The translations under genes were made by a program, and so were the position numbers. Positions 33,926-46,227 of a DNA stretch of 60,000 nucleotides are shown in pieces (within the stretch, counting starts at the first letter, position 1; the number at the start of each line of letters is the position of its first letter). The DNA is from Tubiluchus corallicola (Eukaryota; Priapulida; Priapulimorpha; Priapulimorphida; Tubiluchidae), in NCBI GenBank assembly GCA_030141605.1, contig JAQGDQ010000030.1, positions 419,171 to 479,170 of the forward strand. Reading direction: 5' to 3'. Under the pieces are notes generated by a model that saw nothing but the letters and a program-made list of their open reading frames with translations, was not told the DNA's origin and did not search any database.

Positions 33926-36900
33926 ATGGAAGAATACGCACGTGAACCATGGTATGCTGAAATAATTTGATTTTTTACTAAATCGCTTTCCTTTTTTACA
34001 TTTTCAAAACCAGGTGAAGAATGCAGAGGCAGGATGAAGTTAGGCGTAGTCGTTTCAGTAACAGCATCTAATCTTCACTCTATCTCCCATTTTAATTGAA
34101 TCATTTTTAAATATCCTTGTGTAATTTTACATTTTTTAGTTACACTGTTGGGAGCGGAGTAGGACAATTGGCATACATGGGCTAGCCCAAGTAGGACACT
34201 AGAGACAGGTTACGAATTGAGTCGTTAACCGTACTGGCAGCGTCCGTTGTCCTTGTTTATTTAATGATAATTGAAAACGTCATTACGCGTTTATAACTTA
34301 TTTATACATCTGATAAAATAAAAAAAGCTTGTTCTGAGCTAGTAGTAGAAAGGCCAATATTAAATTTGGCTCCGATATTGAACTGCAGGCGGTACCTCGC
34401 CGACAAGGGCTAAAACTACCCAGGTTGGTTCGGTACCAGCAGATGCGGAGGTCAAGTAGTCTATAACTCTTCTGACATCCATCCACGAAACAACAGAATG
34501 ATGTGTAAGAAAAACGATACCTTTATTGGCAAATTACATGAAGTAGTCGTAGATTACATTAAATGATGAAATAGTCATAGATTGAACCACGATTTAATAA
34601 TAGACCATAAAAGAATTACACATGTAAAAGAACTGAAATTTCTGGGATTAATACTGAATGAGCATCTAGACTGGCGACCACATATATTCATGATCAGATT
34701 AAAAATATCAAAAAATATAGGTATCATCTCATATATTAAAAACTTTCTGAACACCGAACATCTTCTAACATTATACAACAGTTTAATATTATCATATTTA
34801 AATTACTGCACAACATTATGGGGCTTTACTTATACTACAAATTTAGAATGCTTAAGAGTTTTACAACGAAAATTTTTACGTGTCATCTTCAAACTAGACA
34901 AAAGGAGCACAATTACTACTACACATTTTAAGCAATGTCAAATATTACTTCTGGATGATGTTATTAATTTTAATGGATGTATATACATGTATAGAACCAA
35001 CAACAACTTATTTCCAACTTTTTTTGAAAATCCAGTCAAGATAAATGTAAAAAAATACAATACCAGACATAATGAATATATACCAAGACGTTGTAGAACA
35101 AATATGGCGAAACACTTCATCAGCTATATGGGGCCAGTCCTATGGAACAGACTAAGCCGCAATTCGAAATGTAGTCACTCCCTTTTAACTTTTAAAAAAA
35201 CCGTCAGAAAAGAAATATTTCAAAAGTATTGAAGAGTAACACAATTTGATAATGGTAATAACCTGCATTTTTTGCTACAGTAATCTTAATATAACGTGAC
35301 TATGTTTAACAGGATACTGAACACTTTGTAACCATGATCACAGTTTTTCTTAGTTTCTCGCTCCATTTCATCTTTCATTCACTACTCCCCCCCCATTTTT
35401 TTTTAAGATTTCCACATACAGTTTGGCCTGTCAAGCTATGCTTTTAGGCTCAAACTGTATGCATCAAAAAATTATTCTGTAATGAAATTTGCACATGTAT
35501 ATCCCGCATTATGAAATTTCTTAATAATATTGCATTTATTCATATTTATATTTATATTTACTCAAATGGAAAATTATCTGTATTTTAATGCTAATTGTAA
35601 TGATGCAATGTGGAAAATGAATAAAACTCTTGAAACTCTTGAAACTGGACCAGTAAAAGAGCAGAGAATGCCGCTTTTATTCAGCCCAGATGCGTAACTT
35701 GGCTTCAGCAGAAACTTAAGTTAGCGTGAAGGGGTGTTCAGTACACTATCCTCCAAAAACACATTCCCACCTCGGAATGACAAGTCAGACTACAGACTGC
35801 AAGTAACAGTTTTGACAGAACTAAACAGTAAAAATGTAACAGTCAGTATATATGTTTAAAATAAGTTAATTGAAGAAAGCATGACACAGTCTAGAAGCCA
35901 GTGTCCATGACAGAATTCAGGTACCGCCAAGTAGAAGAGAGAAGCTAGACTCACTATCTAGCCATTGTAAGCCTGATCCAGTCAGCGAAATCCAAGTCAG
36001 GTCCTACAGCAAGTTAGCAACAGGTAGGCAGGTCGAGTTAACAGTAGAACATGCTTGTTCCAGCTGTGAATCCAGACTGAATTGCATCTGCAACTTTTAG
36101 ACGGTACTTGCTGCACGTTTCTCATCTTAGGTAAACAACGTACGTAAACCACACATAGGCATGTTGAATTACAAGACAGTCGGTATGTCATCTTTGGTCA
36201 CCACCTTGTTACCGTAAAACAGCATTGTTACATCATAGCTGTCCATACCTAACAAGCGTCTGATGAATAGCTGCACCACAGCTGTCCATAACTGGCTAGC
36301 ACCCGGTGGGTTCCACGATGCCTTGATCAAACAAATCATCGTGCCTACGAAATAGTAGATAAAAACATCAGAATGTGGTACCTCAGCCTACCACTGGCAA
36401 AAAGCACAGGCAAAAACGAATACAAGCTTACCTTTACCTGTAAAGAAGTGCAGCAGACTCAATCTGAATATTGTCCATTAACAGTCAATGTCAGGGTTCA
36501 TTGCACCATCCCACCTCTGACACCAATGAATTGCAGGCATGGTTTGGTACCAGCAGATGCAGAGGCCAAGCAGTCTGTAACTCTTCTGACATCTATCCAC
36601 TAAACAACAGAATGATGCGTGAGAAAAACGATACCTTTATTGGCAAATTACATGAAGTAGATTTAGAAAAATGATGAAATGGAGTTTACACTGTCGTAGA
36701 TTAAACTAACTGCACCAGTAAAAGAGCAGGGAAGACCACTTTTATACAGGCTAGTTATATAACTTGGTTTCAACAGAAACTTACATTTAGTGTGAAAGGG
36801 GTGTTCAATACAATATTAATCTCTTTGAAGTGAAATAAGCCCGCTTTTTAGGCAATTCTAACATTTGCTTAAGGTATATGATTTTTAATTTTGTCTCTCT

Positions 36901-39900
36901 TCATAGACAGGTGATCCGTTTCACTACCTCCTGGACTAATAATTTTCTACTAAATAAACGGGCTAGTCAGCTGTGCCCTACATAGTTTCTTTTTTTGAAC
37001 CATTAGATACTTAGTTTAATGTTATAATGATATTAATGGAGTTAATAGTAATGACGATATTATTATAAAAAAGTACATTTGTAAATTGTAAATTATTATA
37101 AAGTTGTTTTTTTTCTAAAACAAATTTAGTTTTATGTTTTATTGTGCCATAATTCTCGATTCTCGACAGAAATCGCCAGTGCTTTACTTAGGCTAGCCAC
37201 TGCTTTTCCGCAAATTTAGCACATGCGCTTTAGCGGAAGTGTCCTACTTCAGCTAGTGGCGTACTCTGCGCCATACAACATTATTTTTAACTTTACCGAA
37301 TGAGATGGGAACTTTACCTAGAATTATACAGAAGTCATAATGAGCGCAATGTCTGTTCATATATAATTTAATTACAATATTGAATAAAATTGAAGAAAAT
37401 TGTGACAAAAAAATCAAACATATTAAAATAACAAGGTTTTAACATAACGTGTCAGGAGGCAAATTGCCTGAAAAGTAAACACAAAGCAATGCAAAATACT
37501 TTTATCAATGTGCACAAATAGTTTCAACAGTTCATATTCAGATATGACTTTCTGAATTCACCCAATTTACAATCTGTTGTACTTTTAATTCCTGCCTCTT
37601 GGGATATTAATCTGTATAAGACATTGTTGTCGTTGAATTTTGACTAACCCGATTTTTAGTTTATGTGTAACAATATCGCTGCTACAATTATTTTAAAAAG
37701 AGGCACTTCAAAAGTGTACTTGGCCTCCCCAGTTCATTCTTCTTGCTATCATTCTTTGTAAAAGGTCAAGGTGAAAAAATACTGGTTCCACATCTACTTT
37801 AGCCATGACTTTTTTATCATTAACAAGTTTGCTGTCATCTTTAAGAGGACTGACATTTTCAATAACATTATTTAAATTCTTAAACATTGAATATCCTATT
37901 AACAGTAATGTCTGCATTTTCATTGTTGAAACCGGGTAGATTTATCAGGTTCGAGTAATTACTCGGCTACCCGGGTACCCGATGGAAACCCTACTATGTA
38001 CAAGTTTTACAGGTATTCAAATTCTATATATGACTTTACTTAATGATCTGAGCATGCTCAGTAGTGCTGAACTACTGTAGTTCTATACTGTAATTTCTTT
38101 CTGTTCTTACTTGCTATTTCCTGATTATTGCTGTTACTGTGTCTTGGACTGAATAAGTATTGTCATTCGTGATGAACACTAACGTGTGTTCTATAGTTGT
38201 TGTATTTCACATTAAAGTTGATTTTCCTCTATTTAAAAAAAACAAACTGTGAATATTTATTAGAATCAATATTTCATTGCTGCTATTAAGTCTGTTTTTT
38301 TTAATTTTTATAAAAATATCTATTGAAACGTAGGTAGCAACAAATTTCAGTCACCACCCATTAGTGAACATGTGGGAGTTTCTTGCTGTACATAACATGA
38401 ATCCAAACAAACAGCACAGATGGAGACTTACAGCTGCAGTGTTGAAGGCTGTTTGGAGACATGTTACAGACACTCACATGAATTGTATTTATCACCGATT
38501 ACCCATACTCCCAAACTTCTAATTGAAATCAAGATTTACTATTCAACTTATGTTTTGTCAGTTTGGAATTTATGCTATTTATTTTTTTAAATATTTGCAC
38601 CCCAGACTAAGGTCTACCGTATATACTCGCATATAAGCCTACATCTCATATAAGCCGACCCCCTAAAACTGCTTTAAAATGGCCAGTTTTTGCAAAAACC
38701 TGTATATAAGCCGACCATCAACTTGTCTAATTTTACTCCATACCCAATCAACAAAATTGATCCCTTTTTGTCACATTTTGTTAATTGGGTATTTTTGGTT
38801 CATAGAAATTTTTTACTATAAAGATGTAAAATGCTTACTTTTATGTTACTTACTAGAAGAAATAGAAGAAATTATACATTTTGATATGAATAAAGAAGAA
38901 AATATTTTGTTTTCTATTTATTCACAAAAAATTATAACATTTCTGTTTATAATTTAACGTAGTGTTCTTAAAAATAATTAGAAACCTTCAAAATCATTGT
39001 CACTACCACCCTCATCATCTGACTCACCAAACAGCTTTCTCCATTCCTCTTTTGTGTACTGAACATTGTCATCATCCCACAGTACCTCATCTGCATCATC
39101 TTCGCTGTCTGAGGCTGTTTCCTGAGTCTCCTGCCACAGGTAGTCGTCTTCAGTGCCATCTAATTTGTTGCTGATACTACATTTCAGAAATGACTTTTGT
39201 ACCATTTCTGCAGGAATCTCATCCCATGCCATCTTCACCCACGACACAACTGTAGGTAAGGAAGGTCGCTTGAAATTGCCTTTAGCAGTCAACTCAGCTT
39301 TGCCTTCCGCCATCCATAGTGTCCACAGGTTTCTCATCTTTGTCTTGAATGGCTTGTTTAGGCTCACATCCAGAGGTTGCAGCATGCCAGTCAAGCCTCC
39401 GGGTATGACCGCTTGAGTTGTCTTTTCCTCCTTGAGCTTCCTCTTTACCTTCTCTGTTAGATGGGCCTTGAATTGGTCCCAGACTAGCAGAGAAGGTTTC
39501 TTCAACGGGCCTCCGTTTCTCCTCACCCACACTTTATCGAGCCATTTCTTCACTCCTTCTTCATCCATCCATCCTTTGGGTGTTGATGGATGATCACACC
39601 ACTGAGGAATTTATCCTTTGGGGGAGTCTTTCTCTTGAATATTACCATTGAAGGTAATTTCCCTCCATCTGCAGTACAGGCCAATACCACGGTGAAATGA
39701 GTCTTCTCATGCCCAGTCGTCTTGATATAGCAGCATAGGACATACGTTTTCTTTTTTCTCCAGGCATGGTGTATTGCACAAATAATTTTACAACTAAAAT
39801 TATCAAAATTCAGCACACTTTTAAATTCTGTGGCTGCGTGCTCACGTTTGCCTCAGTTTGCCTCATTGGTTTGCTGTTCCTCTATAAGCCACGTGACCCT

Positions 39901-42900
39901 CGTCTCCCCACGCGCTGCCTACCAATTGGCTGATGACGTCGGCTTGGTTACGGCTCGCAACTGGTGACACACAGTGGTGTATTGCTAAATAAAAAGTAGG
40001 TGGACGGCTAGTCTCAAGACTTACCATTTTACATTCACAAATTTGAAAGAAATTGACATTATTTAAAACCGTTTTTTGAAAAAATGAAAACAAGTAGATT
40101 TAATATTAAACCCGTATACATTTTTAATATTTTTTATCTAATGAATACAAAAAGCAGACATTTATTGAAATGTGAATTTTTTCTAAAAAAAAAGTGGGTG
40201 GACGGCGATCCCCCACGATCCCCCTCCAATACACCACTGGTGACACACAACCAAATAAAGAGTCAGATAGCGATGAAAATGTGTGGCTGGAAAATTGGCA
40301 TTAGTGTCTGCCCTTGTGTTCATTTTGTTTCATGCGCATATAAGTCGACCCCCTGATTTCAGTATTGTATTTTATAGTTCTAAATTCGGCTTATATGCGA
40401 GCATATACGGTAGTACTTGCTAGAGCACTAGTATTTGTGAATGTAGTAATATTAATGTATTCTCATTTCACTAATTTCAGCCCCTGGAGAATTGTGGACG
40501 ACTGTGGTGGTGCTTTCACCATGGGCTCCATTGGTGGAGCTGTATTTCAAAGCATAAAAGGTTTTAGAAATGCACCTTCGGTAAGCAATTGATATTTATT
40601 TTTCAAGTCATTGTGTCAGTCAATAATTCTTTCTGGTCATATTGGATTTGCATTCTATGTAGCTTGATCATAACGATCATGCTAGGGGCTTGAAACCATG
40701 TCAGTAGTTATTCACCATTTGATTGGAATTAGCAAAACTTATTTATCAGTAAATAGGGAATTAGGTAAATTACGTAACCATTTCATTAAAATGTGAAGTT
40801 CAGTGCATTGTTAATGAAAATTTCACTCTGGCTGCTTTCGCTCTCTAGTAACTGCAACTCAAGTAGTAAGGGAGAATTTAAAGATTTCGGTTTTTCACAA
40901 GTTTTAAGAGTGTTTTATCCCTACTATGTATTTGGTGAGGGTTGATATAGGTTAGCATTTGGTTAGTCAAATTACAGTGCTGTTTACCAGGTATGTAATC
41001 TGACATCAACTGTTTTCTATCTAATGTACTGGATACTTTTAAAGCTTATAAAGCGGTAACTGTACAATACTCCTAGCAGTTTAATAGCATGACAACTATT
41101 TAATTTTTTTACTCATTAGCTTTAGCTATTTTTTACTGCATTTCTATACATGAGCAAAATGCTGTATGCATACATTAATTATATTGTTCTTCATACTGTT
41201 GTATATTAATACTTAGGTTTGACTTAAATTAGAATATTGGTTCATTTCGTATGCTGTACGTTCTTTCTGTTTCTGTTCTTGAAATTTTAGTCCGATTTGT
41301 TTTTAATTGTTGTTGAAGCAGTTTACTTTATATTAATTTTTTAAATTAAAAATACATAAATTGTTTATTGTTTTGTGAGTTGAACTGATGATAAGCTTAC
41401 GTAACATAATGTTGGTCTACTTACTAAAGTTTGTTCTTTATTTGAAGCTATCTAGCACTGACTGAAAATTACTAGTGCTTATACATTTGGTATATTCTTG
41501 TCTATAACTATGTAATATACTCTGTTCCTATTATGGTTTTTATCGGCCCTTTGTCTTGAGTGGACATTCTTGAGCAAATTTTCAGAAAACAAAAATATTT
41601 AAACTGAAAGAGGGCTTTTGTGCTGCTTTTCTGATGCTGCCTCCCTCTTATGAAATAAATTCTTATCTGTTATTTTGTGTTTTTAGGGAATGAATCGGCG
41701 TTTATTAGGGAGTGTAGTAGCCATCAAAGAACGAGCTCCAGTTATAGGAGGTGAGCAAGCTCTAATATCTTGTTGTGCTTATGCAGCTAAGATTGTAGCG
41801 GTGGGCTTCGTAATGAATTAATCGGATACGATACAGATAATTTATATAGAATTTGTTCTTATGAGAAACCTCTGCGTCTAAGTGGCGAGCCAGAGTGCTA
41901 AGACACTGCGCAAAGTTAGCACCATATTGCTTTTTTTTGCTGCAATGACGGTTATATTAATCATGTACTTTTTGTGGATTTATAATAACATATTAATAAA
42001 GTCCAAATTGATTAAATGCGTTAAATTCGTCAATTGATTCCACCGCTATGGAATGGCTATGTTTTGTGTATGTGATGTGTTTAATGTTTAGTTTGTTTCA
42101 CTTGTGGGAAGCTGTTGAATTTTTTATACACATGTAATTCCAGAATTTTGTTATGTAGCGAACGCACATCATCGTGATACTAATTAAGATTTTTTACGCT
42201 TTTTTCAGGAAACTTTGCTGTATGGGGTGGTATGTTTTCTACAATTGACTGTGCTCTTGTCCATGTGAGAAAGAAGGAAGATCCTTGGAACTCAATAGCA
42301 AGTGGTGCGCTAACAGGTGGAATTCTCGCTGTACGAAGTGAGTCGTTCTTTGTCCGTACATTAGTATTGACCTTACCACATGCCTTTTTGTGAGGTTTTG
42401 TTTCAACACCAATGAAATTTTGCCACCTATTTCTCATTATATATTTATATTTCTATATTACACTAAAGTGTCACAGCTCTAATGCAGGGTATATTTTTCG
42501 TCAAAAGATTTACATAGCAGTAGTTGCTACACAATTGTAAAATTGTATAGCAATTTGTGAAATATGTACAGCTATAACGTATTGACAATTTCTCTCTATG
42601 TTTGGCAAACTCAATATTAAGTTGGTTTCCATTCAGGGGTGATATGAGTCATATGACAAACCTTCATTTTCAGCATTAAAATTCCTGACCCACGTGACTA
42701 GGCTAGCATAGCCAGCACTTTATTAATGCATTAGAAAAACAAACTAGTTACAATTTCTTTTATAGAAAAGGAACTATTTTACATTCCCTGTTCCAAGTTT
42801 GAAGTGCTGTTGTACTAATGTTGAGACGTATAAGCAAATTAATATCTTGAAAGCAATCATTCTCCAAAGCAAACACCCATCAAAATACTTCGTATGGCTA

Positions 42901-45471
42901 TTGTTGCTTAACCTTTAAAGGCAAAATGTGTGTTTATAATTCTAATAATTAGATTTTTTTAAAATTCTAAGATACTAATATATGTACTAGTAGGCAATTT
43001 AACAGCCAAAGTGGCATTAAAGAATAGTACAGAACAGCTGTTCTATGTAATAATTGTTTTTAAGTCTAGTCTTTAGAAATTAATCGTCTCAGCAAGATAA
43101 TTTGGTAAATCACACATTTTGATGCACTTTTGGAGATCGTGGTTAGTTATGTTCAGCAGCAAGCTTGGCAGACTAAAACGAATAAAATCTTATTTGCTTG
43201 CAAACAGGTAGTTTTGCTTTTGCAAGGTGTTACTTTCATGTTGTATGAGTTTATTACTCCTAATATTTCGATCGGCAAAATACCCTTGTTGCAGTATGAA
43301 AAAACTGGTATATCTGATATAGCAGTATATCGCCCAAACCTATTTCATCTAACTTTTAGTGAAATTGGTTTTCCAATTCATACTACATTCTAAATTGGCC
43401 ATTAGTTTTTTTTACATGTAATAAGTATATCGCATAAGCAGAAATGTGGCGAAAAAACTGCTTCGCAAATGGATTTAAAATGTATCTCGTCTTGTGATAT
43501 GATACCGAGTAAAATAACCCCTACTAAACGTGATTGTTTGCTGTCTTGCTATTGTCATGATACAGGTATTGTTTTTTTAAAGTTACCACCACTAAAGTAA
43601 ATTTCCACCAAAAAAAAATTGTTTGTGTAGTTATATTCACTTGCTATCAGGGGAAGACATGTCCTTTAAAATGTTACCAAGAGTGTAGTTCACCACTCTT
43701 TAGTTAATGATACCAAAGCGCAAAGAAGAATGTGTGAATTTTGAGACATAATTGAGCATTAAATTGAATAAGGAATTTGTTGTTACTTGTGGTTAGTCTA
43801 TCGCATAAAGTCAACGTTAAATAAAAATTATTGTTGCTACCCAGCAAAGTAAAAAAAGGTGTATTTGCCTTGCCTATCAGTTTTCCTGCTTGATGCTGTA
43901 TAGGCCTTAGCCTACAAGTATTTTGTGCCCATTCTGAACTCTAGTTTCCTTAATGTAAACAGAAATAATGTGTGTTTCTTTTTTATTTTAGATGGGGCGG
44001 GAGCCATGGTCGGATCAGCGATTATTGGTGGTGTGCTGCTGGCTTTGATAGAAGGCGTTGGAATTATGTTCACACGATTCTCTGCGGAGCAATATAGACC
44101 AGGTATTTATCAACAAATCTTATGATTTAGGACTGTGGTTTTTGTAACAGTCATAGGTGCCAGTCTGTTTGGATTAATTCTAATGGGACTGTTTAATTAC
44201 ATTTTAGTATGTTGTGGGTAGAACTATGTCAAAATCAAATTTTTCTGGGCCAGTTTTGCCATTCAGCAGGTTCTCCCGGTTTATTAGATTTTTTTGCCTA
44301 TGATACTATAATCTTCACCCAGAGTTTACGAGCTAATCCAGGTAATGTTATCTGGTGAATAAGTTTTTCACTGTTGCTTTCATGCCAATAAGAGCAGAAT
44401 TACTTTTTAAAGCTGAAGAACCACTATGTGTATACCACATGAATTTGTAATGCTCTTAAGTATTTGTATCAGACTGATAGAATTTTTTTGTTGCTTGGAA
44501 TTAATATTAAAAAAACTTTCTACAAAAATAATAATCGTACTTTCATCCCATGATTCACTCCATTAATTTTTTAATTGAAATTGGTTCGACTAACTTGCTT
44601 TTCAAAATACATTAAACACATTATTACCTGTTGGTGTCATGTGTGGGATGAACTACAACAACAAAGGTGCATATATAAACAGGTGCTAATTACCTGTAGT
44701 AATGCAGAAGCCTGCTAATGAGTGGAACACATTGATAACAACAGAGGTTGGGCAGTGCTGGAATTGTGATAAAAGTATGGAGCTGCCTTGGGTGTTAAGA
44801 ATTAGGTTTGTTGAGCATAATACTAAGTACGAATACATAATACATCAGAAAGCGATTTCGAATCGAATTAAACTTTTGGTTTTTGAAATCGAATCAAACC
44901 GAATTTCAAGACTTCGAATCCGACTTGAATTCGTTTTCAGTTTTAAAGATTTTCAAATAAATTTTCGAATCATTAATAAAAAGCAGCCTTGCAGAGCTGT
45001 TACATATTACTTGATTTTGTTCTACAGTAAAAACACTAATAATTTGTTTAAAGATTGTGCACAGAAATTGCAGCTAAAACTTGTTGTATAAAACATTGAA
45101 AGCAAATTAGAATGTTTGAATTCCAATCGAAAGTTTGATGCTCACCCCTAACAGAAAGGCTTTCTTATAAGTATTGAACCTTTCAAAAAGTAGTGTATTT
45201 ATTGTATTTTAAATAAATTCATGTACTGTCTGATTTTAATGTTCGTGTTAAGCAAATTTTTTTAACAAACATGCAGTCCTACAGTTGTTTGTTTTAATCA
45301 TTAACTCTCGCTTTTTTGGAATGGATAAGTGGAAAATATTTTTATACTTTTTTAGTAAATCCGATGGATCAACCTCCACTGGAACCATCACCATTACAGA
45401 GAGAAACTGCACAAGGCAGTAGCGGTGGTAATTTACCTTTTTGGCAACAAAGTCAAGAGAGTCCCAGCTAG
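33926..45471 (+). CDS. TIMM17: Mitochondrial import inner membrane translocase subunit Tim17, complete, 6 exons
   Basis: Core channel-forming subunit of the TIM23 presequence translocase in the mitochondrial inner membrane. Coding exons are 33926-33951, 40481-40580, 41687-41750, 42209-42337, 43992-44102 and 45356-45471, giving 181 residues with consistent phases and GT-AG borders. The start [19 protein letters not shown] is almost identical to the vertebrate protein. Later blocks are [39 protein letters not shown] and [12 protein letters not shown], covering the four membrane helices of the Tim17 family. Cys9 and Cys78 correspond to the pair that forms the disulfide in yeast Tim17. The C-terminal tail is Gln/Ser/Pro-rich. 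Intron 1 is about 6.5 kb, far longer than the others, and is built largely of transposons. A poly(A) signal AATAAA lies at 45601. The protein is too short and too Tim17-like to be Tim23 or Tim22. Confidence 0.97.
34379..36812 (-). mobile_element. Small non-autonomous LTR retrotransposon (TRIM-like) with intact ends and 4-bp target duplication
   Basis: Two related terminal repeats lie at 36527-36812 (5' LTR on the minus strand, 286 bp) and 34379-35745 (3' LTR, split by a LINE). Each begins TGTA(T/C)TGAACACCCC and ends CTGCA(A/G)TTCA read on the minus strand, so they are TG...CA bounded. Both contain a poly(A)-like AATAAAG on the minus strand, and the intact copy has a TATAAAA-type box. ATAT flanks both ends (34375-34378 and 36813-36816). 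Directly inside the 5' LTR at 36508-36526 the minus strand reads TTGGTGTCAGAGGTGGGAT, a typical tRNA primer-binding site. The internal region (about 35746-36507) has no gag-pol-like ORF, so the element is non-autonomous. The 3' LTR also has about 41 bp of extra sequence between two GGTACC sites. It sits in TIMM17 intron 1, opposite in strand to the gene. Confidence 0.85.
34586..35642 (+). mobile_element. 5'-truncated CR1/jockey-type LINE inserted in the LTR element
   Basis: The open frame at 34582-35232 encodes about 216 residues of the C-terminal part of a non-LTR reverse transcriptase ORF2: [37 protein letters not shown] and GPVLWNRLS are the conserved post-thumb motifs. The N-terminal reverse transcriptase core and endonuclease are missing, as expected from 5' truncation. 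The 3' end has a non-coding tail, AATAAAA, and a terminal repeated CTTGAAACT, a pattern seen in CR1/L2-like elements. The breakpoint is confirmed by the uninterrupted LTR copy at 36527-36812, which lacks this segment. The frame is intact from its start to the stop at 35232, so the insertion is probably fairly young. Confidence 0.85.
36817..38614. other. Intron 1 of TIMM17 between two transposons; no gene seen
   Basis: AT-rich non-coding DNA with a GC-rich palindrome cluster at 37952-37981. A 71-codon minus-strand frame (37708-37923) is unrecognised and may be transposon debris. Confidence 0.5.
38978..39816 (-). pseudogene. Broken pogo-like (DDE_1) transposase
   Basis: Two overlapping minus-strand frames make one transposase C-terminus. 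The upstream frame (39816-39550) has [19 protein letters not shown]; the downstream one (39568-38978, 196 residues) has [15 protein letters not shown] and [19 protein letters not shown], the DDE-domain blocks typical of pogo/Tigger and POGK-like proteins, and an acidic C-terminal tail. They are separated by a frame change within a short ATCC repeat near 39559-39575, consistent with a 4-bp slippage. The CENP-B/HTH DNA-binding half is absent. It cannot make an active transposase as it stands. It is not a domesticated gene by position, since it lies inside recognisable transposon ends. Confidence 0.85.
39972..40239. mobile_element. hAT-type MITE nested in the pogo-like transposon
   Basis: A 268 bp non-coding element has perfect 13-bp inverted ends, CAGTGGTGTATTG and CAATACACCACTG. 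It is flanked by an exact 8-bp duplication GTGACACA (39964-39971 and 40240-40247). The CAG-start ends and 8-bp target duplication are diagnostic of the hAT superfamily. Subterminal GGTGGACGGC motifs occur near both ends. It must have inserted after the surrounding element. Confidence 0.92.
44802..45151. mobile_element. Possible hAT-like remnant with GAATCGAAT-rich body
   Basis: TTAGGTTTGTTGAGCAT at 44802 is partly inverted at 45138-45151 (ATGCTCACCCCTAA). The body is rich in CGAATCGAAT/GAATCCGA words. No clean target duplication. In TIMM17 intron 5; the 129-codon frame at 44702-45091 is not a recognised protein. Confidence 0.4.
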
Positions 45472-46227
45472 TAACTTTTACTTGTTTAGTCAATGTTTTG
45501 TGTGTGATATTTTATATTGTTTTGTCTGTCTTTAATTGTGATATTAAAAAAATGCATTGTTAACATTTATAGTATTGTAGGTGTATACACTTGACCATTA
45601 AATAAAAACTTGAAATTAGTAAAAGGAAACTCCAGACGTTGAAACAACTTTAATAATAAGGCCAAGCAAAATTTTTTTTCTAATTCTGCCTCTATTATTT
45701 TTTGTGCATAAAATTTATGTGCATTTTTTAGTTCTTGGTCAGATTTAGGTAAATCGTCACAGTGACAGTGTTTTATTCCATTATATAATTACTGAACTAG
45801 TTATTAGCTTTTAGCCTGATTTTGGTCCACTGTTGGTGAACTCTGACATGTGCAGCAGTATCACACAGACAACTGAATAAGATTGCTTTTTATGTAAAAT
45901 ACTAATGTTATCCATTTTACTCTGCTTGAATATTTATAGAAGCTTAATATGTATTCTATGTTGAAAACTCCATTCATTGATTTTTTTCTGTTTAAACAAG
46001 TTATGCAAGATAAAGGCAAGTGCTCTCAGCTGAGTGTTTTATAGTAACCTAAATCAACATGGTTTAGTAACTGTTGTTTTAATTGGCTTTATACTTGCAC
46101 TCTTCTGATATAACATCAGTTTGATTGACTTTTGTCAAGTCATCATGTCTGTTGTCTGCTTGCTCTTATACACTCTTTGCAGTCTCTTTAAAAGTTTATC
46201 CATATGCCTTTTGAAACTACTGATAGA

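Larger units (their letters stand above)
38617..40410 (-). mobile_element. Pogo/Tigger-like DNA transposon with 23-bp inverted ends and TA target duplication
   Basis: The left end CCGTATATACTCGCATATAA (38617 onward) and the right end, reverse complemented, match over 23 bp with one mismatch. TA flanks both ends (38615-38616 and 40411-40412), as in the Tc1/mariner/pogo superfamily. The body encodes the C-terminal part of a DDE_1 (CENP-B/pogo-type) transposase on the minus strand. Subterminal sequence with GACCCCCT is also inverted at the two ends. The element is about 1.8 kb including a 268 bp nested insertion, so it is internally deleted relative to full pogo-like elements. It sits in TIMM17 intron 1. 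Confidence 0.9.

Noticed and set aside
34582-35232. 216-codon ORF as a host gene
   Set aside because: It carries LINE ORF2 C-terminal motifs and lies within an insertion whose empty site is preserved in the other LTR copy.
38978-39568. 196-codon ORF as a domesticated transposase gene
   Set aside because: It sits inside intact transposon ends, lacks the DNA-binding half and is frameshifted from its upstream part.
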